A stretch of 64,000 nucleotides of DNA from Saccharospirillum sp. (GTDB lineage Bacteria > Pseudomonadota > Gammaproteobacteria > Pseudomonadales > Natronospirillaceae): positions 124,001 through 188,000 of the forward strand of contig JAIUML010000002.1 of NCBI GenBank assembly GCA_022565595.1. The letters are read 5' to 3'. The notes below the pieces were generated by a model. It was not told where the DNA came from. It saw only the letters and a list, made by a program, of their open reading frames with translations, and searched no databases. Made by a program: the position numbers and the translations under genes. Of this stretch, positions 27,206-35,856 are shown one piece after another (within the stretch, counting starts at the first letter, position 1; each line of letters begins with the position of its first letter).

Positions 27206-27635
27206 ACCTATTAAAACACTGTTATAGAACTCCAGCGACCTATCTACTGTTACAGATGTTTACAAAAGCTGCCTTGTTGGAATTAGGCAATGTCGCACGG
27301 CCTGGTCTAAATTCTATTGACAGAAAAAAGTGACTCACTTATCGGAATTGGACTTTGCATCTTTCACTTTCTGAACAAGCGTCGTAGGTTATACGGATAA
27401 TAAACTTGGCAATAATCTTGCTGACTAAGCTGCTTGAATATACTAGAGCATCAACAAATTCATTATATGAGTTATTACTAATCTGTAACAAAGGTGATGG
27501 TAGCTGACCGATGATATAGGGCATTGCTATTAAAAGTAGCCTCAGCAAAAAGGTTTCAGCCAAGGCAAACGACTTGTAGCCCGATGGCGAGCACGACAAA
27601 AAAAACAACAACATTATTTTTTCAGGAGCGAAAAA
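27206..27635. other. AT-rich intergenic stretch without a supported gene
   Basis: About 430 bp between the hairpin and the next lipoprotein gene. A TTGACA at 27317-27322 with TATCGG 17 bp later could be a promoter on the plus strand. A minus-strand frame of 103 codons crosses it, but it has no recognisable domain and overlaps the next gene start. Nothing else seen. Confidence 0.4.
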
Positions 27636-30164
27636 ATGGGATCGAGCCATACTAACAGCAATATTACCGTTGCTTTGCAGCGAATTCTGGTCCTTTCCAC
27701 TGCCGCCATACTGATCGCTTGTGGAGGAGGTGGTGGTGGCACCAATGGAGATACCGAACCGACACTGACACTTCCCGACAACATACAGGTAAAAACCGAA
27801 TCCAAACGCATAACCTTCAACTGGACACCCTAGGATAACGTACAGTACGACCTATTCTGGTCGACTGACCCGGATCTGGACCCGGACATCGCCGCCAGTG
27901 CAGAAATGGAAGCCAACGTGCAGCCACCCTTTGTACTGGATAACCTGCAAAATGATCAGAACTATTTCTTCCATGTGAGAGCGCAACGCGGTGATACCGC
28001 GCTGATGACCGAACGACTGGATACCCGCCTGGCCTCACCGGCTGTGAACGGCTGGAATACAGGCGACAGAGGTGCCAGAGCCGTAGCTCAAAGCAACGAT
28101 GGCCGGGTTTTTATTGGTGGTACGATTCAATCCACCGGGCACAGTTTTGGAACGGTTCAGGCAATTGACGTGCGCTCAGGGCACCAAAGAGCGCATCCGC
28201 TGGTGTTTTCTGAGGCCACCGCAGTGGCAGCCGACGGAGAGGGTGGCTACTACTATGCAACAACCTCGCCTCGAGAAATACGCCGGGTCAATGCCGATGG
28301 CGAGCTCGACAATGCCTTTCTAGTCAACCTGGATAACGATGTGTATACCATGCTGGTGCATGGCGACACACTCTACATCGGCGGTGACTTCAGTGAGGTA
28401 AGTGGAGTAACACGCAGGAATCTGGCTGCACTCTCACTGGGAGGTGAGTTACGAGGCTGGAGCCCCAACCCGGACGACGAAGTCTTCGACCTTGCGGTTC
28501 ACAACCAGGTACTCTACGTCGCCGGCAGGTTTTCCAATGTAGACATAATGGGTGATGGCATAAGAGACTATGTGGCTGCATTCGATCTCAACCAGAACCG
28601 CACCTTGATGGACTGGGCGCCAAAGCCCAACAGCAGAGTCTATTCAATTATACCCTTTGATGACCGCATCGTCCTTGGCGGTGAATTCAACCAGATCAAT
28701 TCTCTGGATGTCGAAGGCCTTGCTTTTGTTGACCACGACGGCGAGTTGATGGACATAGACCCCGGGGTAGACAACAACGTAAGAGACCTGTCCTACCATG
28801 ATGGCTGGTTGTATGTTGCCGGCACTTTTACAACGCCTCAGAACTATCTGTTCAGAACCTCACTCGATGGCGCAGTCGACACCAACTGGCCTGCTGTTAT
28901 GCCCGTTGAGGCTCCAGACAAACTTCTGGCAACCGGCCACGGAGTTTTTGTTGGCGGCAGAATCGATGTTGGCGATACCCGATACAATAACTTCTACCGC
29001 TACCTCCCCGACGGGGAAGTGGACGAGAGCATGGGCCTGGGCATGGAGCGATCCATCGACGACCTGGAACTGATTGGCGATCGCCTGCTGGTGGCAGGCA
29101 GCTCAATGATTCGAATCACCGGTAACAACAGAGGGCTGGCGGTTCTGGACCTGGATGGGCGCTGGCTGGATTTCCCGGTGACGCTTGATCACAATGTGCA
29201 ATCACTGCGCATTCATCAGGGGAACCTCTATGTGGGTGGGAGCTTCAGCCTGGTTACAGCGCCCAATGAACTTGAACCCGTAGAGCGTAATGGGGTCGCC
29301 GTCTTTGCGCTGGACAACGCTGAACTCCAGTCATTCTCACCACAGATCACTCGCTCAAGCTTTTCCCATGAAGTAGCAAGCATCCTGCCGGTAGACGGAG
29401 ATTACGTCATTGGCGGACGTTTTGATGCCGTCAACGGTACCACGCGGAGAAACCTGGTCAGGGTCGACTCAACCGGTTCGATCATCAACACTGATGCAAC
29501 ATCCTCTGAAGCATCCGCGCGAGTAACCACCCTGGCACTGACCAACAACCACATTTACGTGGGTGGCACCTTTGAGGAATTTGGCGGATACGCAACGGCC
29601 AAGCATGTTGCCCGGATGTTTCGCTCTGGTGAAAAAGCAGGCGAGATTGATCCGGACTGGCGACCCGATATCACCGGCAGTAATTTTGCTGGCCAGGGCG
29701 GCGTCGTCAATGACATCTTCGTTCAAGGCAGCACCGTCTACATGACAGGCGCCTTTACTCAATTTGACAGTACTGAATCACGTTTGCATCTCGCAGCAGT
29801 GCAAACGAATGAGACCTTGACGGCCTGGACGGCTGACCTTTCCGGCGCGGGCTGGACCCGGGGCTACAGATTTTTGTACCTGGATAATGAAGATGCTTTT
29901 CTGTTAACCGGAACCTTTGACGAGGTAGGCGGCACAGAAACAGGCCGACTCGCCTTGATCAACAGAAGCAACGCCAGCCTGATGGATACCAGTGGGAATC
30001 TGGCAAATAACTTGATCAACAGGAAACAAAGCAACACCACCTACAGCGCCTCACGAAGCCCGGCTACGGGTAACATCTGCGTGGGAATGCAACGCCATCA
30101 AACAGAATCACGCATCTGGGCAGGGGTTTACTGCATGGACCATATTGGCAATTTGCTCTGGTAA
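27636..30164 (+). pseudogene. Delta-60-repeat beta-propeller lipoprotein with one in-frame TAG
   Basis: One reading frame of 843 codons broken only by TAG at 27831-27833 (codon 66). Before it: a signal peptide and lipobox (ILIAC, Cys29) with a run of six Gly, then the start of a fibronectin-III-like domain (ITFNWTP). After it the same domain continues in the same frame (DNVQYDLFWST). Then come many repeats of the Delta-60/DUF5122 type (LYIGGDFSEVSGVTRRNL, LYVAGRFSNVD, VLGGEFNQINS, YVGGSFSLV, YVIGGRFDAVNG, YVGGTFEEFGG), expected to fold as a beta-propeller. AGGAG precedes the ATG at 27636. Because the rest of the frame is intact the stop must be recent, suppressed or a sequencing error. As written, only a 65-residue lipopeptide or an unexported fragment would be made. 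Confidence 0.8.
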
Positions 30165-30181
30165 TGTTTGCCTGGAACGCG

Positions 30182-30220
30182 CCCATCAGCGGCACCCTTG
30201 CCAGGTGTCCCGCTGATGGG
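30182..30220. terminator. Hairpin after the propeller lipoprotein gene
   Basis: CCCATCAGCGG (30182-30192) pairs with CCGCTGATGGG (30210-30220) over 11 bp, with an inner CACC/GGTG pairing. It starts 18 bp after the stop codon. No T tract follows. Confidence 0.6.
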
Positions 30221-30325
30221 TGTGAAAGCAGATCATGGCGCCTGGAACCTCCAGGCTTCCTCAAACCAGCCCATACAGACAGTGTAAAGCAGTGGCAAAA
30301 GCCGACACTGTCGACCAGGATCAAC
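30221..30325 (+). pseudogene. Decayed fragment of a MazE-type antitoxin gene
   Basis: Bases 30280-30322 match bases 34408-34450, inside the antitoxin gene at 34279, at 37 of 43 positions without gaps. Upstream, one frame still reads WRLEPPGFLKPA, resembling WVPDTRKPGFADE of the antitoxin, while the matching stretch is in another frame, so a frameshift is present. No start and no partner toxin are visible. It is a relic of a second toxin-antitoxin locus or of a duplication. Confidence 0.6.
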
Positions 30326-30552
30326 GTACCATCGGTCTCTATCAGCGGTAGCTTAGTGCGGTGAGATAAATCGCAAAACCGAGCGCCTGCGCTTTATTTC
30401 ACTTCAATTCAGTCGCTTTATCTGGCACTTTACCTGTGCGAAAGGTCGTTTTCGTCATTCCTCGTTGTGTTTATTAGCTGAGAGAAAACCGTTGTCCTTC
30501 CTGCAACTGGCCACTGCATCCAGGCCTGATTTAACACAAGGAAGGAACGTCC

Positions 30553-32439
30553 ATGAGCAACAAGAAGTGCCGCCCCAGCGAACCAGAGGCCATGCGCGAC
30601 AAGGCTGAAGCCATGATGCGGGAACGCACAGCTCAGTCACAGGCCCAGCGCACAGTGCTGTCTCCGGAAGAAACCCAAAGAACGCTCCATGAACTGCAAG
30701 TACACCAGATCGAACTGGAAATGCAGAACGAGGCACTGCAACAGGCTCAAGCAGAGCTCGAAATCAGCCGAACCCGCTACTTTGAGCTCTATGATAGAGC
30801 CCCTGTGGGCTACTGCACGCTGAGCGAGCAAGGGCTTATCCTCGAAGCGAACCTTACCGCCGGCACCCTGCTGAACCGGGATTGCAACACCCTGGTCGAA
30901 ACACCCATCTGCCACTTCATCCTGCAAGAAGATCAGGCACTCTTCGACCAGCTCTGGAAGCAGCTCTTTGAAACCGGCAAACCCCAGGAGGACGAACTGC
31001 GGCTGGTCAAACTGGACGGTACCGACTTCTGGGCACACTTGACGGCAAGCCACTCCCGAACAGAAGATGGCACATCACTCTGCCTTATGGTGTTGAACGA
31101 CATCAGCGAGCACAAGCGGGCGGAAGCGGAAATCCATCACCTCGCCCACTACGACATGCTGACCCACCTCCCTAACCGCCGACTGTTTCAGGATCGTCTC
31201 AGCCAGGCCATGGCAGGCAGCCAGCGCAGTGGGGTCCATGGCGCCCTGGTGTTCATGGATATCGACAACTTCAAGACACTCAACGACACCCGCGGTCATG
31301 ATGTCGGCGACCAACTCCTCGTCACCATTGGGCAACGCTTGCTCGACTGCGTGCGCGAAGGCGATACCGTAGCAAGGCTCGGTGGTGATGAGTTCGTGGT
31401 GATGCTGGAGGATCTGAGCGAGGAAATTGAGGAAGCCGCCTTGCTGGCCGGCCAGGTAGGCGAGAAGATACGCTTGACGCTTGCCTGCCCTTACGAAATC
31501 GAGAGCGGTGAACACCACCACACCGCCAGCCTCGGCATTGCCATGTTCCGTGGCCATGAGAAATCCGTCGAGACCTTGCTCAAGCACGCCGACCTGGCCA
31601 TGTACAACGCCAAGGACAACGGACGCAATGCCGTCCACTTTTTCGACCCGGCCATGCAGACCAACCTGGATGAACGCACCCTGCTGGAAACCGAATTGCG
31701 GTCCGCCCTGGCGCTGGACCAGTTGGCACTGCATTACCAGGCACAGATCGACAGCGATGGCCAGGTACTGGGCGCCGAGATGCTCCTGCGCTGGTCCCAC
31801 CCCACGCGCGGCATGATTTTGCCTGACAACTTTATTCCAATGGCAGAGGCAACTGGCCTGATCCTGCCCATTGGCCACTGGGTACTGAAAGTGGCCTGCC
31901 GCCAGATCGCAGCCTGGTCGAGCAACGCTACTACAAGCAAATTACAGCTCGCCGTCAATATCAGCGCTCAGGAGTTCCGCCAGTTGGGTTTCGTAACCTA
32001 TATCAGGCAACTGCTTGAAGAGACGGGAGCCAACCCCGAACGACTCAAGCTCGAGTTAACCGAAGGCATGGTGCTGGACGACGTTGCTGGCAGCATCAAG
32101 AGAATGCAAGCGCTCAAGGAACTCGGCATCGGGTTCGCACTGGACGATTTCGGAACCGGCTATTCGTCGCTCTCCTACCTGACCCGCTTGCCACTCGAAA
32201 CACTCAAAATCGACAGCTCATTCGTTTTCAATTTACCAGACAGCCATGAAGATGCCGTGATCACCCAAACCATCATCTCGATGGCCAGGAGCCTGGGCCT
32301 GAAGGTGATCGCCGAAGGCGTAGAAACGGAAGCACAACGAGCCTTTCTGCCAAGCCACCATTGCCATGTTTATCAAGGCTTCTTGTTCAGCCGACCAGTA
32401 CCCCTGGAAGAATTCGAGAGTTATTGTCGGGCCAGTTAA
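30553..32439 (+). CDS. PAS-GGDEF-EAL cyclic di-GMP turnover protein
   Basis: A 628-residue soluble protein. A charged N-terminal helix (about 1-75, coiled-coil-like) leads into a PAS domain (about 80-190). The GGDEF domain has intact GGDEF (277-281) with the I-site REGD five residues before it. The EAL domain reads EML at 409-411 instead of EAL, keeping the metal-binding Glu, and retains DDFGTGYSSLSYL, LKIDSSF and VIAEGVET, so hydrolysis is likely. There is no membrane segment; the PAS domain presumably senses an internal signal. AAGGAAGGA lies just before the ATG. It stands alone after a 390-bp gap. Confidence 0.9.
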   Translation: MSNKKCRPSEPEAMRDKAEAMMRERTAQSQAQRTVLSPEETQRTLHELQVHQIELEMQNEALQQAQAELEISRTRYFELYDRAPVGYCTLSEQGLILEANLTAGTLLNRDCNTLVETPICHFILQEDQALFDQLWKQLFETGKPQEDELRLVKLDGTDFWAHLTASHSRTEDGTSLCLMVLNDISEHKRAEAEIHHLAHYDMLTHLPNRRLFQDRLSQAMAGSQRSGVHGALVFMDIDNFKTLNDTRGHDVGDQLLVTIGQRLLDCVREGDTVARLGGDEFVVMLEDLSEEIEEAALLAGQVGEKIRLTLACPYEIESGEHHHTASLGIAMFRGHEKSVETLLKHADLAMYNAKDNGRNAVHFFDPAMQTNLDERTLLETELRSALALDQLALHYQAQIDSDGQVLGAEMLLRWSHPTRGMILPDNFIPMAEATGLILPIGHWVLKVACRQIAAWSSNATTSKLQLAVNISAQEFRQLGFVTYIRQLLEETGANPERLKLELTEGMVLDDVAGSIKRMQALKELGIGFALDDFGTGYSSLSYLTRLPLETLKIDSSFVFNLPDSHEDAVITQTIISMARSLGLKVIAEGVETEAQRAFLPSHHCHVYQGFLFSRPVPLEEFESYCRAS

Positions 32440-32729
32440 GCAGTAATAAGCATGGGCCAAAAACCCATTCAACGGCTACTACTCCCTACCGCTCTTCGCT
32501 CTTCAGTCGATCCGGGCCGAGCCCTCCAACGCAACGGTTACTGCCAACACCTGGAAGCAAAGGCGCAAGGTGATGACCGGGTTTTGAAAAACACAATGAA
32601 GCACTTATTGACTGACCCGAAGACTCGACCATAGCGCTTAAGCTATTGATTTCTCGACCAGGACAATCAAAACCTTCCGCGTCAGTCTGCTACCGCACAG
32701 ATAGGAATGGGCCCCTACTGTAATTTTAG
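32440..32729. other. Intergenic stretch, no supported gene
   Basis: About 290 bp between two GGDEF-EAL reading frames. Short frames are present in all directions, but none has a ribosome site or a known motif. It may hold the decayed 5' part of the next gene. Confidence 0.4.
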
Positions 32730-34142
32730 ACTGCAACGGGTGCAGGTTTATCACCACGGAATGAAATTGAGGCTGTTATCAAAAAATCACAGAAAATTAC
32801 TGAACAACAACAGAATCATGCGGTCTGGCGAAGCGCCAACTTTGATCGACTCACCGGTATCGCCAACCGATGGCTTTTTCTCGACCGTCTTGAGCAAACC
32901 TTACTGGAGGCTGAAAGAAACCTGAGCAGTTTTGCCCTTCTGTTCATTAACCTGGACTGCTTCAAACAAGCCAACGATCAGCTTGGCCAAGAAGGTGGCG
33001 ACAGGCTGCTGGCGCAGGTAGCCGAACGCATAAGCAACAGTGTTCGAGCGGCAGACACCCTGGCCCGGCTCGGCGGAGACGAGTTTTTAATAATTCTCAA
33101 GGAAACCAGCCGAAATGGTGCCCAAGAAGCTGCAAGAGTACTTCTTACCAGCCTCGAACCAGTATTCAACATTGATGCTAACCAGATAAACATTTCCGCC
33201 AGCATCGGCCTGACCTTTTTCCCCGAGGACGGGATGAGTGCGAGCGAGCTGATTCAAAACGCCGATCAAGCCATGTACTCAGCCAAGGAGCTGGGAGGTC
33301 ACCAGTTTCAGGTTTATGAATTCATAATGGCGGAAGCAGAATCAGAGCATATGCGGCTGAACAGAGAACTGAATGAGGCCCTAAGAGAGGGACAGCTGGA
33401 GATTTACTATCAACCGATCATCGATATTCGAACCGGCACCATAATCAAGGCAGAAGCATTGCTTCGGTGGAATCATCCGTATAAGGGCGTATTGTCTCCG
33501 GCTGCCTTTCTCAGCATCACTGAACACAGCGGCATGACAAATAAAATCACCAACTTTGTACTGAAGCAGGCTATTTCCAGCTCGAACTTGTGGCGTGACC
33601 AGCACGGCGAAGCGTTTCCAATCAGCATCAACGAATCCCCAGCTTTCTTTATAACCCGAAGCCTCGTTGATGATTTTCGAGCCTGGCCCAATGACATTGG
33701 CCTCGAAAACAGCCGGATTACTATGGAACTAGCTCCGGAATTTCTGGAGAAAATCAACGCCTCTGAACTCAATCCCATAACAAGTCTGGGACTGCCTGGT
33801 TTGCGACTGCAACTCGCAATGGATAATTTTGGCACCAAACCCTTCTCTCCTTCGATGCTCAGAGAGTTCAGAATGGAAAGCATCAAATTAGACCGCGGCC
33901 TGGTAAAGAACGCGGGCAAGGGAGGAGAAACCGATGACGTGCTGAAGGCAATAATCGCGATGGCTCATGCGATAAACCTCAAGGTGGTTGGAGTGGGCGT
34001 TGAACAGATGGAGCAGTTGCGTTTCCTCACCTGTGCCGGTTGCGATTATGCCCAGGGTTTTCTGTTTTCCAAGCCCCTTCGTCGAGAGGACTTTGAGGCA
34101 TTGTTGAAACGAGGTCATCAACAAAGGCTTCATGCAAACTGA
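32730..34142 (+). pseudogene. GGDEF-EAL gene lacking a start codon (5' truncated)
   Basis: The frame is open from 32730, just after TAA and TAG at 32721-32729, to TGA at 34142. It encodes a full GGDEF domain (WRSANFDRLTGIANRW, LFINLDCFKQAND, ARLGGDEFLIIL) and a full-length EAL domain (KAEALLRWNHP). No ATG, GTG or TTG occurs before the GGDEF domain; the first ATG (33234) lies inside its end, with no ribosome site. The EAL active site is degraded: DDFGTGYSS is replaced by MDNFGTKPFSP and AEGVE by VGVGVE, losing a catalytic Glu. Most likely it is the remnant of a longer PAS-GGDEF-EAL gene, though a non-canonical start such as ATT cannot be excluded. Confidence 0.7.
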
Positions 34143-34218
34143 CAAATTCCATACCAATAACCTCGAACTTGCGGACTCACGATAGGGGCGGATAACCAAA
34201 AGTAACTACAAAATACTG

Positions 34219-34258
34219 TTGCATGTAACGTAAGAGAAGCGCAATATGTTACATGAAA
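34219..34258. promoter_or_regulatory. Inverted repeat, probable toxin-antitoxin autoregulation operator
   Basis: CATGTAAC (34222-34229) and GTTACATG (34248-34255) form a perfect 8-bp inverted repeat, and the match extends to 10 of 11 bases outward. It lies 24 bp upstream of the antitoxin start, the usual place for MazE-type autorepression. Confidence 0.6.
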
Positions 34259-34278
34259 CTCATGATAGAGGCTAATAT

Positions 34279-34506
34279 ATGGCCACAACAGACATCAATA
34301 GGCGTGTTCAAAAGCATCGAGATGCATTGCGGTCTGCTGGGCTTCGTCCAATCCAGATCTGGGTACCCGATACACGTAAACCCGGCTTTGCTGATGAAAT
34401 AGAGCGGCAGTGTAAAGCAGTGGCGGAAGCCGACAAAAGCGACCAGGATCTCCTTGACTTCATGGACCAGGCCTTGTTGGACCTGGATAAAGATTTGGAA
34501 GCATGA
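34279..34506 (+). CDS. MazE-family antitoxin
   Basis: A 75-residue protein of the 'antitoxin MazE family' type: VQKHRDALRSAGLRPIQIWV is the DNA-binding N-terminal part and the acidic tail (DLLDFMDQALLDLDKDLEA) is the usual toxin-binding end. It neutralises the RNase encoded next and, with it, represses their own promoter through the inverted repeat just upstream. AGAGG lies about 8 bp before the ATG. The stop overlaps the toxin start by 4 bp (ATGA), the standard coupling for such pairs. Confidence 0.88.
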   Translation: MATTDINRRVQKHRDALRSAGLRPIQIWVPDTRKPGFADEIERQCKAVAEADKSDQDLLDFMDQALLDLDKDLEA

Positions 34507-34826
34507 GACGAGGCGATTTAGTAACGGTGGCCCTGAATGGAGATTTTGGCAAACCACGCCCAGCGCTGATTGTTCAGTCGGACCAATTCACACATACATC
34601 CACTGTCACGATATTGCTGCTAACAGGCACACTTGTCGACGCACCTCTAATCCGCATTGATTTGAACCCTACACCCAAAAATGGCTTACTCAAGCGCTCC
34701 CAAGTCATGGTAGATAAAGCCATGACGGTTCGACGCGACAAACTGGGTGAGCCATTTGGCCATCTCGATGACGCCACCATGATCAGGGTGAATAGGGCGA
34801 TGGCGCTGTTTTTCGGTTTTGGGTGA
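34503..34826 (+). CDS. MazF/PemK-family mRNA interferase toxin
   Basis: A 107-residue ribonuclease toxin. MRRGDLVTVAL opens the SH3-like barrel, KPRPALIVQSDQF is the conserved Arg-Pro loop, and QVMVDKAMTVRRDKLGEPFG contains the second conserved element of the PemK fold. It cuts mRNA when the antitoxin is lost. It is full length with no damage. It overlaps the antitoxin gene by 4 bp. The pair lies in the accessory zone beside the AT-rich genes. Confidence 0.9.
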   Translation: MRRGDLVTVALNGDFGKPRPALIVQSDQFTHTSTVTILLLTGTLVDAPLIRIDLNPTPKNGLLKRSQVMVDKAMTVRRDKLGEPFGHLDDATMIRVNRAMALFFGFG

Positions 34827-34944
34827 TAGGTAGATTCCCCTATTTGTAGAGATACCACATTGGGCCAGATAAACATACTTGGAACTTTAAAGGTAATGAC
34901 TCCGTCCTTACTTATTGGCTCCTTTTTTGAAGCCATAATTTGTT

Positions 34945-35700
34945 CTATTTTCTCTGGCGCCGTTGAAAAGCATCACTGAATGCAGCGGCCAAAATACCAG
35001 TAGGCATTGCCACAATACCGATACCAGCCGCAGCAGAGAATCCGGCAAATATACGACCCGTAACTGTTATAGGGGCAACGTCCCCATACCCAACCGTCGT
35101 GAGTGTGGCCACTGCCCACCACAGAGATCGAGGTATACTTCCGAACTCTTCTGGCTGCACCGTCGACTCTGCAAGGTATATTAATGCCGCTGAAAAAATC
35201 AGTAGAAAACCGGCTACCCCGAAAGACAGGATTAACTCGTACTTTCTGCGGGTAATCGCTTCTTCCATTAGAGACCAGGCTTCACCCATAGGCCCTAGCC
35301 TTAGAAGTCTGATCAATCGCAGAAATTTCAACAGGCGCACGACTACAAGGTTTGTGCCACCCAAGGTCAAGATGAAAGGCAGTATGGCAACTAGATCAAT
35401 TAATGACCACCGGCTAAACAGAAACCGGATTCTCCCATTAAAGCCACTATACTTGGGCTGCTCCCCAGCTATAAATAGCCGGGTCATATACTCCACAGAG
35501 AACAGAATAATAAATAGTAGCTCTGCATAATAGAAAAATCCCGGAGACAAGGACCTGACAATTACTTCTGTTTCTAGAATTGCAATAATCGAGGCCAAAA
35601 CAATTAGAACGGCAATTGTTTTATTCAATGGCGACAAGCCACTCTCCCACACTCCAGGCTCTAGCTGCCGATACAGATACGACCTCATATACTTGATCAT
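34945..35700 (-). CDS. Voltage-gated (Kv-type) potassium channel
   Basis: A roughly 251-residue six-helix ion channel. S1-S3 are visible (IAVLIVLASIIAILETEV, YYAELLFIILFSVEYMTRLF, LIDLVAILPFILTLGG). S4 carries regularly spaced Arg/Lys (VVRLLKFLRLIRLLRLG). The pore loop has the selectivity filter TVGYGD, followed by the inner helix S6. It conducts K+ across the inner membrane in response to voltage. The frame runs up to 35814, but the first about 38 residues look unlike channel sequence; ATG at 35700 or 35688 fits family length, and neither has a good ribosome site. It is base-composition-wise closer to the AT-rich neighbour than to the housekeeping genes. Confidence 0.88.
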   Translation of the reverse strand: MIKYMRSYLYRQLEPGVWESGLSPLNKTIAVLIVLASIIAILETEVIVRSLSPGFFYYAELLFIILFSVEYMTRLFIAGEQPKYSGFNGRIRFLFSRWSLIDLVAILPFILTLGGTNLVVVRLLKFLRLIRLLRLGPMGEAWSLMEEAITRRKYELILSFGVAGFLLIFSAALIYLAESTVQPEEFGSIPRSLWWAVATLTTVGYGDVAPITVTGRIFAGFSAAAGIGIVAMPTGILAAAFSDAFQRRQRK

Positions 35701-35856
35701 TCGTTTACTATACCGAAAGTAGTACACTTCCAATATTCTACAATGAACATAAACCCACACTCTAATGACATTAAAACTATACCTACTTGATGTAAGGTTA
35801 TTGATGGCGTCCAATATAAAGGATCACCATCACATTTAAAACTAGCATTTATAGAA

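Noticed and set aside
27339-27650. Minus-strand frame of 103 codons between the two lipoprotein genes
   Set aside because: No motif or ribosome site, and it overlaps the start of the next gene; I treat the stretch as intergenic.
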